DNA of 64,000 nt from Motacilla alba alba (taxonomy: Eukaryota; Chordata; Aves; Passeriformes; Motacillidae): contig NW_024037374.1 in the NCBI RefSeq assembly GCF_015832195.1, forward strand, positions 4,255,331 through 4,319,330, written 5' to 3'. The position numbers and the translations under genes were made by a program. The notes under the pieces were generated by a model. It did not search any database and was not told the DNA's origin. It saw nothing but the letters and a program-made list of their open reading frames with translations. This document shows, one piece after another, positions 1 to 13,010 of this stretch (positions within the stretch are counted from its first letter, which is position 1; every line of letters begins with the position of its first letter).

Positions 1-177
1 TTTCTGTTTGAAAACGGTGCCATACCCCCAAAATTCTGGGTATCATAAGAAAGCTGGCTTTAGGGGCTTTAATCACCTGCAGGCTTCTCATTGCTCCCGG
101 CTTTTGTTTTGGGGAAATTCGGAAATGTTTGCCAATTGCTGGCTTAGAGCTCCCACAACTTGCGGGGTGAGTAGCCG

Positions 178-2010
178 CAAATGGCAGCCATTTTCTGTGG
201 GAAAAAGGCACCATCCCCCATGGTGCTGGGTATCAGATGAAAGCTGGCTTTCGTGGCTTTAGCCACTTGCAGGCCCCGCTTTGCTACTGGATTTCGTTTT
301 GGAAAAATCTGGCAAAGGGTGCCAATTGCTGGCTCAGAGCCCCTCCTACTGGCTAGGTGAGAAGCTGAAAATGGCATCCATTTTCAGCGGGAAATTGGCG
401 CCATCCTCCCAGGGTCCTGGATATCAGGTGAAAGCTGGCTTTCAAGGCTTTGATGGCCTGCCGGCCCCTCGCCTCCACTGACTTTTGTTTTGGTGAAATC
501 TGGCAAAGTTTGCCATTTGCTGGCTAAGATGTCCCGCTACTGGCACGGTGAGTAGACCTGAAGGCCCCTTGACGCTATCGGCTTTCGTTTTTGAGAAATC
601 TGGCAAAGTTTGCAAATTTCAGGCTCAGAGCTCCAGCTACTTGCAGGGTGAGCAGCTGCAAATGGCGGCCATTTTCAGCAGGAAAAAGGCCTCATCCCCT
701 CAGGGTCCTGGGCATCAGATGAAAGCTTGCTTTCGTGGCTTTGCTGGCCTACAAGCCCATTGTCGCTTACGGCTTTCGTTTTTTAAAAATCCAGAGAAGT
801 TTTCCAATTGCTGGCTCAGAGCTCCCGATACTTGCGGGGTGAGTTACCCCAAATGGCGGCCATTTCCTGTGGGAAAAAGGCGCCATCCACCCAGGGTCTT
901 CAGTATCAGATGAAAGCTGGCTTTTGGGGCTTTAACCACTTGCAGGCCCCTCGTTGCTACCGGCTTTTGTTTTGGAGAAATCTGGCAGAGTTTGCCAATT
1001 TCGGGCTCAGAGATCTCGCTACTTGCAGGGTGAGTAGCTGCAAATGGAGGCCATTTTTAGCGGGAATACGGCGCCATCTCCCCAGGGTCCTGAGTATCCG
1101 TTGAAAGCTCTCTTTCGTGGCTTTAACCACCTGCAGGCTCCTCGACGGTACCGGCTTTCATTTTGCATAAATCTGGAAAAGCTTGCCAATTGCAGGCTCA
1201 GAGCTTCTGGTACTTGCGGGGCGAGTGGCCACAAATGGCGGCCATTTTCTGCAAGAAAAAGGCACCATCACCCCAGGGTCCTGGGTATCAGACGAAAGCA
1301 GGCTTTTGGGCCTTTAACCACTTGCAAGCCACTCGTGGCTGCCAGCTTTTGTTTTGGAGAAATCCGGCAGAGTTTGCCAATTGCTGGCTCAGAGCGCCAA
1401 TTACAGGCGGGGCACGTGGCCACAAATGGCAGCCATTTTCAGCAAGAAAAAGGCGCCATCCCCCCAGGCTCCTGGGTATCAGACGAAAGCTGGCTTTCGG
1501 GTTTTTAAACACCTGCAAGCCCCTCGTGGATGCCGGCTTTTGTTTTGGAGAAATCTGGCAGAGTTTGCCAATTGCTGGTTTAGAGTGCCTATTACAGGCG
1601 GGGCGAGTGGCCACAAATGGGGGCCATTTACTGCAAGTAAAAGGCGCGATCCCTCCAGCATCGTGGGTTTCAGATGAAGGCTGGCTTTCGGGCCATTAAC
1701 CACCTGCAGGCCCCTCATCACTACCAGCTTTTTCTTTGAGAAAGCTGGGAAAGGTTGCCAATTGCTGGCTTAGAACTCCCACTGCTTGCCCGGAGTGTAA
1801 CCGCAAATGTCGGCTTTTTTGGTGGAAAAAAGATGCCATCGCCCAGGGTCCTGGGTAAAAGATGAACGCTGGCTATGAAGGCTTTGACCACCTGCAGGCC
1901 ACTCATCGCTATTGGCTTTCATTTTGGAGTAATCCAGCAAAGTTTGCAAATTGCCGACTCAGAGAGCCCCCATTGGCCGGGGTGAGTAGCCACAAATGGC
2001 AGCCATTTTC
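178..2010 (+). promoter_or_regulatory. YY1-like palindromic sites, one per A monomer
   Basis: Ten occurrences of the dyad CAAATGGCGGCCATTTTC or a close variant start at 178, 367, 659, 850, 1041, 1232, 1423, 1614, 1804 and 1993. Arms AAATGGC and GCCATTT are perfect inverted repeats around one base in the copies at 659, 850 and 1232. The left half, AAATGGCGGC, closely matches the vertebrate YY1 recognition core (AANATGGCGGC), and the right half reads as the reverse core. In the other copies one or two bases are changed. The match to YY1 is by motif only; binding is an inference. Confidence 0.5.
432..556. repeat. Truncated family A monomer
   Basis: The step between anchors at 432 and 723 is 291 bp, about 90 bp short of two monomers. 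The sequence runs normally to 'ggtgagtag' (to ~555) and then jumps to 'acctgaaggcccctt', which belongs near the start of the next monomer. The dyad, the 'ggcgccatcc' block and the next anchor are missing between them. This is a simple internal deletion, seen once. Confidence 0.85.
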
Positions 2011-2078
2011 AGCGGGAAATAAGTGCCATCCCCCCAGAGTCCTGGGTATAAGACGAAAGATGGCTTTCGTGGCTTTAA

Positions 2079-2081
2079 CCA
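2079..2081. other. Junction between satellite families A and B
   Basis: Family A proceeds as '...ggctttaacc' to 2080, where its other copies continue 'acctgcagg'. Instead the sequence becomes 'atggagctctgcaaactgag', the middle of a family B monomer. The trinucleotide CCA (2079-2081) is present at the breakpoint in both parents. No filler or transposon end is seen, so this is most simply an illegitimate join with about 3 bp of microhomology. The parents are not joined at matching monomer registers. Confidence 0.9.
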
Positions 2082-5000
2082 TGGAGCTCTGCAAACTGAG
2101 ACCAGGAACGTGGGGTGGTGGGTATTGTTTCCCCAGGCAGATGCGTTTGTCATTACCAGGTAGGCCCTCGGCCCATAAGGCCCGGCTCCCCACTGGATTG
2201 CCACAAATCTCAAGATGCCGCCCAGGGACAAGCTGCCACCCGTGCCAACTCGGGCTGCTTTGAGAGTGCCCATGGAGCTCTGAAAACTGAGACCAGGAAC
2301 GTGTGGTGGTGGGTTTTGTTTTCCAGGGCAGAAGCCTTCGTCAGTACACGGTAGGCCCTCGGCCCTACGGGGTCGGCTGGCAGCAGTATTTCAACGAATA
2401 TCAAGATGATGCCCAGGGACAAGCTGCCACCCGTGCCAAGTCGGGCTGCTTTGAGAGTGCCCATGGAGCTCAGCAAAGTGAGACCAGGAACGTGGGGTGG
2501 TGGGTTTTGTTTACCCGGACAGAAGCCTATGTTATTACCAGGTAGGCCCTCGGTCCTTATCGGCCGGCTGCCCGCTGGATTTCCAAGAATCTGAAGATGC
2601 CGCCCAGGGACAAGCTGCCACCTATGCCTACTGGGGCTGCTTTGAGAGTGCCCATGGAACTCTGCAAACTGAGACCAGGAACGTGGGGTGGTGGGTATTC
2701 TTTTTCCGGCCAGAAGCCTTTGACAGTACCAGGTAGGCCCTCGGCCCTTCGGGGTCGGCTGGCAGCAGTATTTCCACGAATATCAAGATGCTGCCCAGGG
2801 ACAAGCTGCCACCTGTGGCAACTCGGGCTGATATGAGAGTGCCCATGGAGCTCTGCAAACTGCGACCAGGAACGTGGGGTGGTGGGTTTTGTTTTCCGGG
2901 GCAGAAGCCATTGTCATTACCTGGTAGGCTCTCGGCCCTTCGGGGTCGGCTTGCAGCAGTATTTCAACGAATATCAAGATGCCCCCCAGGGACAAGCTGC
3001 CACCTGTGCCAACTTGGGCTGCTTTGAGAGTTCCGAATGGAGCAGTGCAATTCGAGACCAGGAATGTGTGGTGGTGTTTTTTGTTTTCCCGGGCAGAAGC
3101 CTTTGTCATTACCTGGTAGGCCCTCGGTCCTTAGGGGCCGGCTGCCAGCTGGATTTCAGCGAATCAGAAGATGCTGCCCAGGGACAAGGTGCCACCTGTG
3201 CCAAATCGCGCTGCTTTGAGAGTGCCCATGGAGCTCTGCAAACTGAGACCAAGAACGTGGGGTGGTGGGTTTTGTTTTCCCGGACAGAAGCCTTTGTCTG
3301 TACCAGGTAGGCCATCAGCACTTACGGGCCGGCTGCCTGCTGGATTTCCGCGAATATCAAGATGCCGTCCAGGGACAAGCTGCCACGTGTGCCAACTCAG
3401 GCTGCTTTGAGATTGCCCATGGAGTTCTGCAAACTGAGACCAGGAACGTGGGGTGGTGGGTTTTGTTTCCCCAGGCAGATGCGTTTGTCTGTACCAGGTA
3501 GGCCCTCGGGCCATAGCCCAGCTCCCCTCTGGATTTCCATGAATATCAAGCTGCCGCCCAGGGACAAGCTGCCACCCGTGCCAACTTGGGCTGCTTTGAG
3601 AGTGCCCATGGAGCTCTGCAAACTGAGACCAGGAACGTGGGGTGGTGGGTTTTGTTTTCCACGGCAGAAGCCTTTGTCAGTACCAGGTAGGCCCTCTGCC
3701 CTTCGGGGTAGGCTGGCAGCAGTATTTCAACGAATATCAAGATGCTGCCCAGGGACAAGCTGCCACCCGTGCCAAGTCCGGCTGCTTTGAGAGTGCCCAT
3801 GGAGCTCTGCAAACTGAGACCAGGAACGAGGGGTGGTGGGTTTTGTTTTTCCGGGCAGAAGCCTTTGTCATTACCAGGTAGGCCCTCAGCACTTACGGGC
3901 CGGCTTGCAGCAGTATTTCAACGAATATCAAGATGCTGCCCAGGGACAAGCTGCCACCCGTGCCAAGTCGGGCTGCTTTGAGAGTGCCCATGGAGCTCTG
4001 CAAACTGAGACCAGGAACGTGGGGTGGTGGGTTTTGTTTCCCCAGGCAGATGTGTTTGTCTTTACGAGGTAGGCCCTCAGCACTTACGGGCCGGCGCCTG
4101 CTGGATTTCCGCGAATATCAAGATGCCGTCCAGGGACAAGCTGCCGCCTGTGGCAACTGGGGCTGCTTTGAGAGTGCCCATGGAGCTCTGCAAACTGAGA
4201 CCAAGAACGTGGGGTGGTGGGTTTTGTTTTCCCGGCCAGAAGCCTTTGTCTGTACCAGGTAGGCCCTCGGTCCTTATCGGCCGGCTGCCCGCTGGATTTC
4301 CACGAATCTGAAGATGCCGCCCAGGGACAAGCTGCCACCTGTGCCAACTCGGGCTGCTTTGAGAGTGCCCATGGAGTTCTGCAAACTGAGACCAGGAACG
4401 TGGAGTGGTGGGTTTTGTTTTCCCGGACAGAAGCCTTTGTCAGTGCCAGGTAGGCCCTCGGCCCTTCGGTGCCGGCCGCCCACTGGATTGCCACGAATAT
4501 CAAGATGCCGCCCAGGGACAAGCTGCCACCCGTGCCAACTCGGGCTGCTTTGAGAGTGTCCATGGAGCTCTGCAAACTGAGACCAGGAACGTGGGCTGGT
4601 GGGTTTTGTTTTCCAGGGCAGAAGCCTTTGTCAGTACCAGGCAGGCCCTCGGCCCTTAAGGGTCGGCTGGCAGCAGTATTTCAACGAATATCAAGACACT
4701 GCCCAGGGACAAGCTGCCACCTGTGCCAAGTCGGGCTTCTTTGAGAGTGCCCATGGAGCTCTGCAAACTGAGACCAGGAACGTGGGGTGGTGGGTTTTGT
4801 TTTCCCGGCCAGAAGCCTTTGTCTGTACCAGGTAGGCCCTCGGCACTTACAGGCCGGATGCCTGATGGATTTCCGCGAATATCAAGATGTTGTCCAGGGA
4901 CAAGCTGCCACGTGTGCCAACTCAGGCTGCTTTGAGAGTGCCCATGGAGCTCTGCAAACTGAGACCAGGAACTTGGGGTGGTGGGTTTTGTTTCCCCAGG

Positions 5001-8000
5001 CAGATGCGTTTGTCATTACCCGGTAGGCCCTCGGCCCTTCGGGCCCAGCTCCCCAATGGATTTCCATGAATATCAAGCTGCCGCCAAAGGACAAGCTGCC
5101 ACCCGTGCCAACTCGGGCTGCTTTGAGAGTGCCCATGGAGCTCTGCAAACTGAGAGCAGGAACGTGGGGTGGTGGGTTTTGTTTTCCCGGGCAGAAGCCT
5201 TTGTCATTACCTGGTAGGCCCTCGGCCCTTCCGGGTCGGCTGGCAGCAGTATTTCAACGAATATAAGATGCTGCCCAGGGACAAGCTGCCACCCGTGCCA
5301 AGTCGGGCTGCTTTGAGAGTGCCCATGGAGCTCTGCAAACTGAGACCAGGAACGTGGGGTGGTGGGTTTTGTTTTCCTGGGCAGAAGCCTTTGTCATTAC
5401 CAGGTAGGCCCTCGGCCCTTCAGGGTCGGCTGCCCACTGGATTTCCACGAATCTGAAGATGCCGCCCAGGACAAGCTGCCACCTGTACCTACTGCGGTTG
5501 CTTTGAGAGTGCCCATGGAGCTCTGGAATCTGAGACCAGGAACGTGGGGTGGTGGGTTTTGTTTTCCCGGGCAGAATCCTTTGTCATTACCAGGTAGGCC
5601 CGCGGTCCTTATCGGCCGGCTGCCCGCTGGATTTCCACGAATCTGAAGATGCCGCTCAGGACAAGCTGCCACCTGTACCTACTGCGGTTGCTTTGAGAGT
5701 GCCCATGGAGATCTGGAATCTGAGACCAGGAACGAGGGGTGGTGGGTTTTGTTTTTCCGGCCAGAAGCCTTTGACAGTACCAGGTAGGCCCTCGGTCCTT
5801 ATCGGCCGGCTGCCCGCTGGATTTCCACGAATCTGAAGATGCCGCCCAGGGACCAGCTGCCACCTGTGCCAACTCGGGCTGCTTTGAGAGTGCCCATGGA
5901 GCTCTGCAAACTGAGACCAGGAACGTGGAGTGGTGGGTTTTGTTTTCCCGGACAGAAGCCTTTGACAGTGGCAGGGAGGCCCTCGGCCCTTCGGGGCCGG
6001 CCGCCCACTGGATTGCCACGAATATCAAGATGCCGCCGCGGGACAAGCTGCCACCCGTGCCAACTCGGGCTGCTTTGAGAGTGCCCATGGAACTCTGCAA
6101 ACTGAGACCAGGAACGTGGGGTGGTGGGTTTTGTTTTCCAGGGCAGAAGCCTTTGTCAGTACCCGGTAGGCCCTCGGCCCTTCGGGGTCGGCTGGCAGCA
6201 GTATTTCAACGAATATCAATATGCTGCCCAGGGACAAGCTGCCACCCGTGCCAACTCGGGCTGCTTTGAGAGTGCCCATGGAGCTCTGCAAACTTAGACC
6301 AGGAACATGGGGTGGTGGGTTTTGTTTCCCCAGGCAGATGCGTTTGTCTTTACCAGATAGGCCCTCAGCACTTACGGGCCGGCGCCTGCTGGATTTCCGC
6401 GAATATCAAGATGCCGTCCAGGGACAAGCTGCCGCCTGTGGCAACTGGGGCTGCTTTGAGAGTGCCCATGGAGCTCTGCAAACTGAGACCAAGAACGTGG
6501 GGTGGTGGGTTTTGTTTTCCCGGCCAGAAGCCTTTGTCTGTACCAGGTAGGCCCTCGGTCCTTATCGGCCGGCTGCCTGCTGGATTTCCACAAATCTGAA
6601 GATGCCGCCCAGGGACAAGCTGCCACCTGTGCCAACTCGGGCTGCTTTGAGAGTGCCCATGGAGTTCTGCAAACTGAGACCAGGAACGTGGAGTGGTGGG
6701 TATTGTTTTCCAGGGCAGAAGCCTTTGTCATTACTTGGTAGGCCCTCGGCCCTTCGGGGTCGGCTGGCAGCAGTATTTCAACGAATATCAAGATGCCGCC
6801 CAGGGACAAGCTGCCACCCGTGCCAAGTCGGGCTGCTTTGAGAGTGCCCATGGAGCTCTGCAAACTGAGACCAGGAACGTGGGGTGGTGGGTTTTGTTTT
6901 CCCGGCCAGAAGCCTTTGTCTGTACCAGGTAGTCCCTCAGCACTTACGGGCCGGACGCCTGATGGATTTCCGCGAATATCAAGATGCCGTCCAGGGACAA
7001 GCTGCCACGTGTGCCAACTCAGGCTGCTTTGAGAGTGCCCATGGAGCTCTGCAAACTGAGACCAGGAACGTGGGGTGGTGGGTTTTGTTTCCCCAGGCAG
7101 ATGCGTTTGTCATTACCAGGTAGGCCCTCGGCCCATAGGGCTCAGCTCCCCAATGGATTTCCACGAATATCAAGGTGCCGCCCAGGGACAAGCTGCCACC
7201 CGTGCCAACTCGGGCTGCTTTGAGAGTGCCCATGGAGCTCTGCAAACTGAGACCAGGAACGTGGGGTGGTGGGTTTTGCTTTCCCGGGCAGAAGCCTTTG
7301 TCATTACCAGGTAGGCCCGCGGTCCTTATCGGCCGGCTGCCCGCTGGATTTCCACGAATCTGAAGATGCCGCCCAGGACAAGCTGCCACCTGTACCTACT
7401 GCGGTTGCTTTGAGAGTGCCCATGGAGCTCTGGAATCTGAGACCAGGAATGAGGGGTGGTCAGTTTTGTTTTTCCGGTCAGAAGCCTTTGACAGTACCAG
7501 GTAGGCCCTCGGTCCTTATCGGCCGGCTGTCCGCTGGATTTCCACGAATATCAAGATGCCGCCCAGGGACAAGCTGCCACCTGTGCCAACTCGGGCTGCT
7601 TTGAGAGTGCCCATGGAGCTCTGCAAACTGAGACCAGGAACGTGGAGTGGTGGGTTTTGTTTTCCCGGACAGAAGCCTTTGACAGTGCCAGGTAGGCCCT
7701 CGGCCCTTCGGGGCCGGCCGCCCACTGGATTGCCACGAATATCAAGATGCCGCCGCGGGACAAGCTGCCACCCGTGCCAACTCGGGCTGCTTTGAGAGTG
7801 CCCATGGAGCTCTGCAAACTGAGACCAGGAACGTGGGGTGGTGGGTTTTGTTTTCCCGGGCAGAAGCCTTTGTCAGTACCCGGTAGGCCCTCGGCCCTTC
7901 GGGCCGGCTGGCAGCAGGATTTCCGCGAATATCAAGATGCCGCCCAGGGACAAGCTGCCACCCGTGCCAACTCGGGCTGCTTTGAGAGTGCCCATGGAGC

Positions 8001-8970
8001 TCTGCAAACTGTAGACCAGGAACATGGGGTGGTGGGTTTTGTTTTTCCGGCAGAAGCCTTTGTCAGTACCAGGTAGGCCCTCAGCCCTTACGGGTCGGCT
8101 TGCAGCAGTATTTCAACGAATATCAAGATGCCGTCCAGGGACAAGCTGCCGCCTGTGGCAACTGGGGCTGCTTTGAGAGTGCCCATGGAGCTCTGCAAAC
8201 TGAGACCAAGAACGTGGGGTGGTGGGTTTTGTTTTCCCGGCCAGAAGCCATTGTCTGTACCAGGTAGGCCCTCGGTCCTTATCGGGGCTGCCTGCTGGAT
8301 TTCCACAAATCTGAAGATGCCGCCCAGGGACAAGCTGCCACCTGTGCCAACTCGGGCTGCTTGGAGAGTGCCCATGGAGCTCTGCAAACTGAGACCAGGA
8401 ACGTGGGGTGGTGGGTTTTGTTTTCCTGGGCAGAAGCCTTTGTCTGTACCAGGTAGTCCCTCAGCACTTACGGGCCGGATGCCTGATGGATTTCCGCGAA
8501 TATCAAGATGCCGTCCAGGGACAAGCTGCCACGTGTGCCAACTCAGGCTGCTTTGAGAGTGCCCATGGAGCTCTGCAAACTGAGACCAGGAACGTGGGGT
8601 GGTGGGTTTTGTTTCCCCAGGCAGATGCGTTTGTCATTACCAGGTAGGCCCTCGGCCCATAGGGCTCAGCTCCCCAATGGATTTCCACGAATATCAAGGT
8701 GCCGCCCAGGGACAAGCTGCCACCCGTGCCAAGTCGGGCTGCTTTGAGAGTGCCCATGGAGCTCTGCAAACTGAGACCAGGAACGTGGGGTGGTGGGTTT
8801 TGCTTTCCCGGGCAGAAGCCTTTGTCATTACCAGGTAGGCCCGCGGTCCTTATCGGCCGGCTGCCCGCTGGATTTCCACGAATCTGAAGATGCCGCTCAG
8901 GACAAGCTGCCACCTGTACCTACTGCGGTTGCTTTGAGAGTGCCCATGGAGATCTGGAATCTGAGACCAG

Positions 8971-9070
8971 GAACGAGGGGTGGTAGGGGTTTTCGGCCGG
9001 CTGTCCGCTTTTCCGGCCAGAAGCCTTTGACAGTACCAGGTAGGCCCTCGGTGCCAAGTAGGCCCTTATC
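8971..9070. repeat. Scrambled B monomer with templated insertions
   Basis: After 'gaacgaggggtggt' the usual 'gggttttgtttttccggcc' is interrupted near 8994 by the 16 bases 'cggccggctgtccgct', which belong to the cassette of other monomers (for example from 7520). A second insertion of about 11-12 bases near 9052-9062 gives 'ggtgccaagtaggccctt', a string typical of another subtype. Both inserts are copied from elsewhere in the array rather than random. The event removes stops and creates a 248-residue open frame (8790-9536) that I do not regard as a gene. Confidence 0.85.
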
Positions 9071-10820
9071 GGCCGGCTGCCCGCTGGATTTCCACGAATC
9101 TGAAGATGCCGCCCAGGGACCAGCTGCCACCTGTGCCAACTCGGGCTGCTTTGAGAGTGCCCATGGAGCTCTGCAAACTGAGACCAGGAACGTGGAGTGG
9201 TGGGTTTTGTTTTCCCGGACAGAAGCCTTTGACAGTGGCAGGGAGGCCCTCGGCCCTTCGGGGCCGGCCGCCCACTGGATTGCCACGAATATCAAGATGC
9301 CGCCGCGGGACAAGCTGCCACCCGTGCCAACTCGGGCTGCTTTGAGAGTGCCCATGGAACTCTGCAAACTGAGACCAGGAACGTGGGGTGGTGGGTTTTG
9401 TTTTCCAGGGCAGAAGCCTTTGTCAGTACCCGGTAGGCCCTCGGCCCTTCGGGGTCGGCTGGCAGCAGTATTTCAACGAATAGCAAGATGCCGCCCTGGG
9501 ACAAGCTGCCACCCGTGCCAACTCGGGCTGCTTTGAGAGTGCCCATGGAGCTCTGCAAACTGAGACCAGGAACGTGGGGTGGTGGGTTTTGTTTTCCAGG
9601 GCAGAAGCCTTTGTCATTTCCAGGTAGGCCCTCGGCCCTTCAGGGTCGGCTGGCTGCAGTATTTCAACGAATATCAAGATGCTGCCCAGGGACAAGCTGC
9701 CACACGTGCCAACTCGGGCTGCTTTGAGAGTGCCCATGGAGCTCTGCAAACTGAGACCAGGAACGTGGGGTCGTGGGTTTTGTTTCCCCAGGCAGATGCG
9801 TTTGTCTTTACCAGGTAGGCCCTCGGCCCATAGGGCCCAACTCCCCAATGGATTTCCATGAATATCAAGCTGCCACCCAGGGACAAGCTGCCACCCGTGC
9901 CAACTCAGGCTGCTTTGAGAGTGCCCATGGAGCTCTGCAAACTGAGACCAGGAACTTGGGGTGGTGGGTTTTGTTTTCCAGGGCAGAAGCCTTTGTCATT
10001 ACCTGGTAGGCCCTCGGCCCTTCCGGGTCGGCTGGCAGCAGTATTTCAACGAATATCAAGATGCTGCCCAGGGACAAGCTGCCACCCGTGCCAAGTCGGG
10101 CTGCTTTGAGAGTGCCCATGGAGCTCTGCAAACTGAGACCAGGAACGTGGGGTGGTGGGTTTTGTTTTCCAGGGCAGAAGCCTTTGTCATTACCAGGTAG
10201 GCCCTCGGTCCTTATCGGCCGGCTGCCCGCTGGATTTCCACGAATCTGAAGATGCCGCCCAGGACAAGCTGCCACCTGTACCTACTGCGGTTGCTTTGAG
10301 AGTGCCCATGGAGATCTGGAATCTGAGACCAGGAACGTGGGGTGGTTGGTTTTGTTTCCCCGGGCAGAAGCCTTTGTCTGTACCAGGTAGGCCCTCGGTC
10401 CTTATCAGCCGGCTGCCCAATGGATTTCCACGAATCTGAAGATGCCGCCCAGGGACCAGCTGCCACCTGTGCCAACTCGGGCTGCTTTGAGAGTGCCCAT
10501 GGAGCTCTGCAAACTGAGACCAGGAACGTGGAGTGGTGGGTTTTGTTTTCCCGGACAGAAGCCTTTGACAGTGCCAGGTAGGCCCTTGGCCCTTCGGGGC
10601 CGGCCGCCCACTGGATTGCCACGAATATCAAGATGCCGCCCAGGGACAAGCTGCCACCTGTGCCAACTCGGGCTGCTTTGAGAGTGCCCATGGAACTCTG
10701 CAAACTGAGACCAGGAACGTGGGGTGGTGGGTTTTGTTTTCCAGGGCAGAAGCCTTTGTCATTACTTGGTAGGCCCTCGGCCCTTCGGGGTCGGTTGGCA
10801 GCAGTATTTCAACGAATAGC

Positions 10821-10860
10821 AAGATGCCGCCCAGGGGCAAGATGCGTTTGTCATTACCAG
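10821..10860. repeat. Half-deleted B monomer, copy 1
   Basis: 'gatgccgcccaggggcaa' is joined directly to 'gatgcgtttgtcattacc'. About 102 bp of the monomer body is missing, leaving a unit of ~89 bp. Both ends carry a short 'caag/cag' match, consistent with a microhomology deletion. The same junction occurs at 13031, 33405 and 33690. Confidence 0.88.
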
Positions 10861-13010
10861 GTAGGCCCTCGGCCCATAGGGCCCAGCTCCCCAATGGATT
10901 TCCACGAATATCAAGCTGCCGCCCAGGGACAAGCTGCCACCCGTGCCAAGTCGGGCTGCTTTGAGAGTGCCCATGGAGCTCTGCAAACTGAGACCAGGAA
11001 CGTGGGGTGGTGGGTTTTGTTTTCCTGGGCAGATGCCTTTGTCATTACCAGGTAGGCCCTCGGCCCTTCAGGGTCGGCTGCCCACTGGATTTCCACGAAT
11101 CTGAAGATGCCGCCCAGGACAAGCTGCCACCTGTACCTACTGCGGTTGCTTTGAGAGTGCCCATGGAGCTCTGGAATCTGAGACCAGGAACGAGGGGTGG
11201 TGGGTTTTGTTTTTCCGGGCAGAAGCCATTGACAGTACCAGGTAGGCCCTCGGTCCTTAACGGCCGGCTGTCCGCTGGATTTCCACGAATATCAAGATGC
11301 CGCCCAGGGACAAGCTGCCACCCGTGCCAACTCGGGCTGCTTTGAGAGTGCCCATGGAGCTCTGCAAACTGAGACCAGGAACGTGGAGTGGTGGGTTTTG
11401 TTTTCCCGGCCAGAAGCCTTTGTCTGTACCAGGTAGGCCCTCAGCACTTACGGGCCGGCTGCCTTCTGGATTTCCGCGAATATCAAGCTGCCGCCCAGGG
11501 ACAAGCTGCCACCCGTGCCAAGTCGGGCTGCTTTGAGAGTGCCCATGGAGCATTGCAAACTGCGACCAGGAACGTGGGGTGGTGGGTTTTGTTTCCCCAG
11601 GCAGATGCGTTTGTCTTTACCAGGTAGGCCCTCGGCCCATAGGGGCCGACTGCCCACTGGATTGCCACGAATCTCAAGGTGCCGCCCAGGGACAAGCTGC
11701 CACCTGTGCCAACTCGGGCTGCTTTGAGAGTGCCCATGGAGCTCTGGAATCTGAGACCAGGAACGTGTGGTTGTGGATTTTGTTTTCCCGGACAGAAGCC
11801 TTTGTCAGTACCAGATAGGCCCTCAGCACTTACGGGCCGGCGCCTGCTGGATTTCCGCGAATATCAAGATGCCATCCAGGGACAAGCTGCCACCTGTGGC
11901 AACTCGGGCTGCTTTGAGAGTGCCCATGGAGCTCTGCAAACTGAGACCAGGAACGTGGGGTGGTGGGTTTTGTTTTCCCAGACAGAAGCCTTTGACAGTG
12001 CCAGGTAGGCCCTCGGCCCTTCGGGGCCCGCCGCCCACTGGATTACCACGAATATCAAGATGCCGCCCTGGGACAAGCTGCCACCCGTGCCAACTCGGGC
12101 TGCTTTGAGAGTGCCCATGGAGCTCTGCAAACTGAGACCAGGAACGTGGGGTGGTGGGTTTTGTTTTCCAGGGCAGAAGCCTTTGTCAGTACCCGGTAGG
12201 CCCTCGGCCCTTCGGGGTAGGCTGGCAGCAGTATTTCAACAAATATCAAGGTGCTGCCCAGGGACAAGCTGCCACCTGTGCCAAGTCCGGCTGCTTTGAG
12301 AGTGCCCATGGAGTTCTGCAAACTGAGACCAGGAACGAGCGGTGGTGGGTTTTGTTTTTCCGGGCAGAAGCCTTTGTCATTACCAGGTAGGCCCTCAGCA
12401 CTTACGGGCCTGCTTGCAGCAGTATTTCAACGAATATCAATATGCTGCCCAGGGACAAGCTGCCACCCGTGCCAAGTCAGGTTGCTTTGAGAGTGCCCAT
12501 GGAGCTCTGCAAACTGAGACCAGGAACATGGGGTGGTGGGTTTTGTTTCCCCAGGCAGATGCGTTTGTCTTTACGAGGTAGGCCCTCAGCACTTACGGGC
12601 CGGCGCCTGCTGGATTTCCGAGAATATCAAGATGCCGTCCAGGGACAAGCTGCCGCCTGTGGCAACTGGGGCTGCTTTGAGAGTGCCCATGGAGCTCTGC
12701 AAACTGAGACCAAGAACGTGGGGTGGTGGGTTTTGTTTTCCCGGCCAGAAGCCTTTGTCTGTACCAGGTAGGCCCTCGGTCCTTATTGGCCGGCTGCCCG
12801 CTGGATTTCCACGAATCTGAAGATGCCGCCCAGGGACAAGCTGCCACCTGTGCCAACTCGGGCTGCTTTGAGAGTGCCCATGGAGTTCTGCAAACTGAGA
12901 CCAGGAACGTGGAGTGGTGGGTTTTGTTTTCCAGGGCAGAAGCCTTTGTCAGTACCAGGTAGGCCCTCGGCCCTTCGGGGTCGGTTGGCAGCAGTATTTC
13001 AACGAATAGC

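Larger units (their letters stand above)
1..2078. repeat. Satellite family A, diverged ~191-bp monomers
   Basis: Tandem array entered mid-monomer at base 1. The anchor 'aagctggctt' or a close variant starts at 51, 241, 432, 723, 914, 1105, 1296, 1487, 1677, 1865 and 2057, so spacing is 188-192 bp except for one 291-bp step. Each monomer carries, in order, a 'ctttaaccacctgcagg' block, a 'tttgccaattgctggctc' block, a 'ggtgagtagc' block, the dyad 'aaatggcggccattt' and 'ggcgccatcc'. Neighbouring monomers differ at many positions, far more than the B monomers to the right, so this looks like an old, no longer homogenised layer. It has no convincing similarity to family B. I do not recognise the family by name, and nothing in the stretch looks coding. 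Confidence 0.95.

Noticed and set aside
8790..9536. 248-residue plus-strand frame
   Set aside because: Created by the scrambled monomer at 8971-9070, which removes stops. Related frames elsewhere end after 79 to 114 residues.
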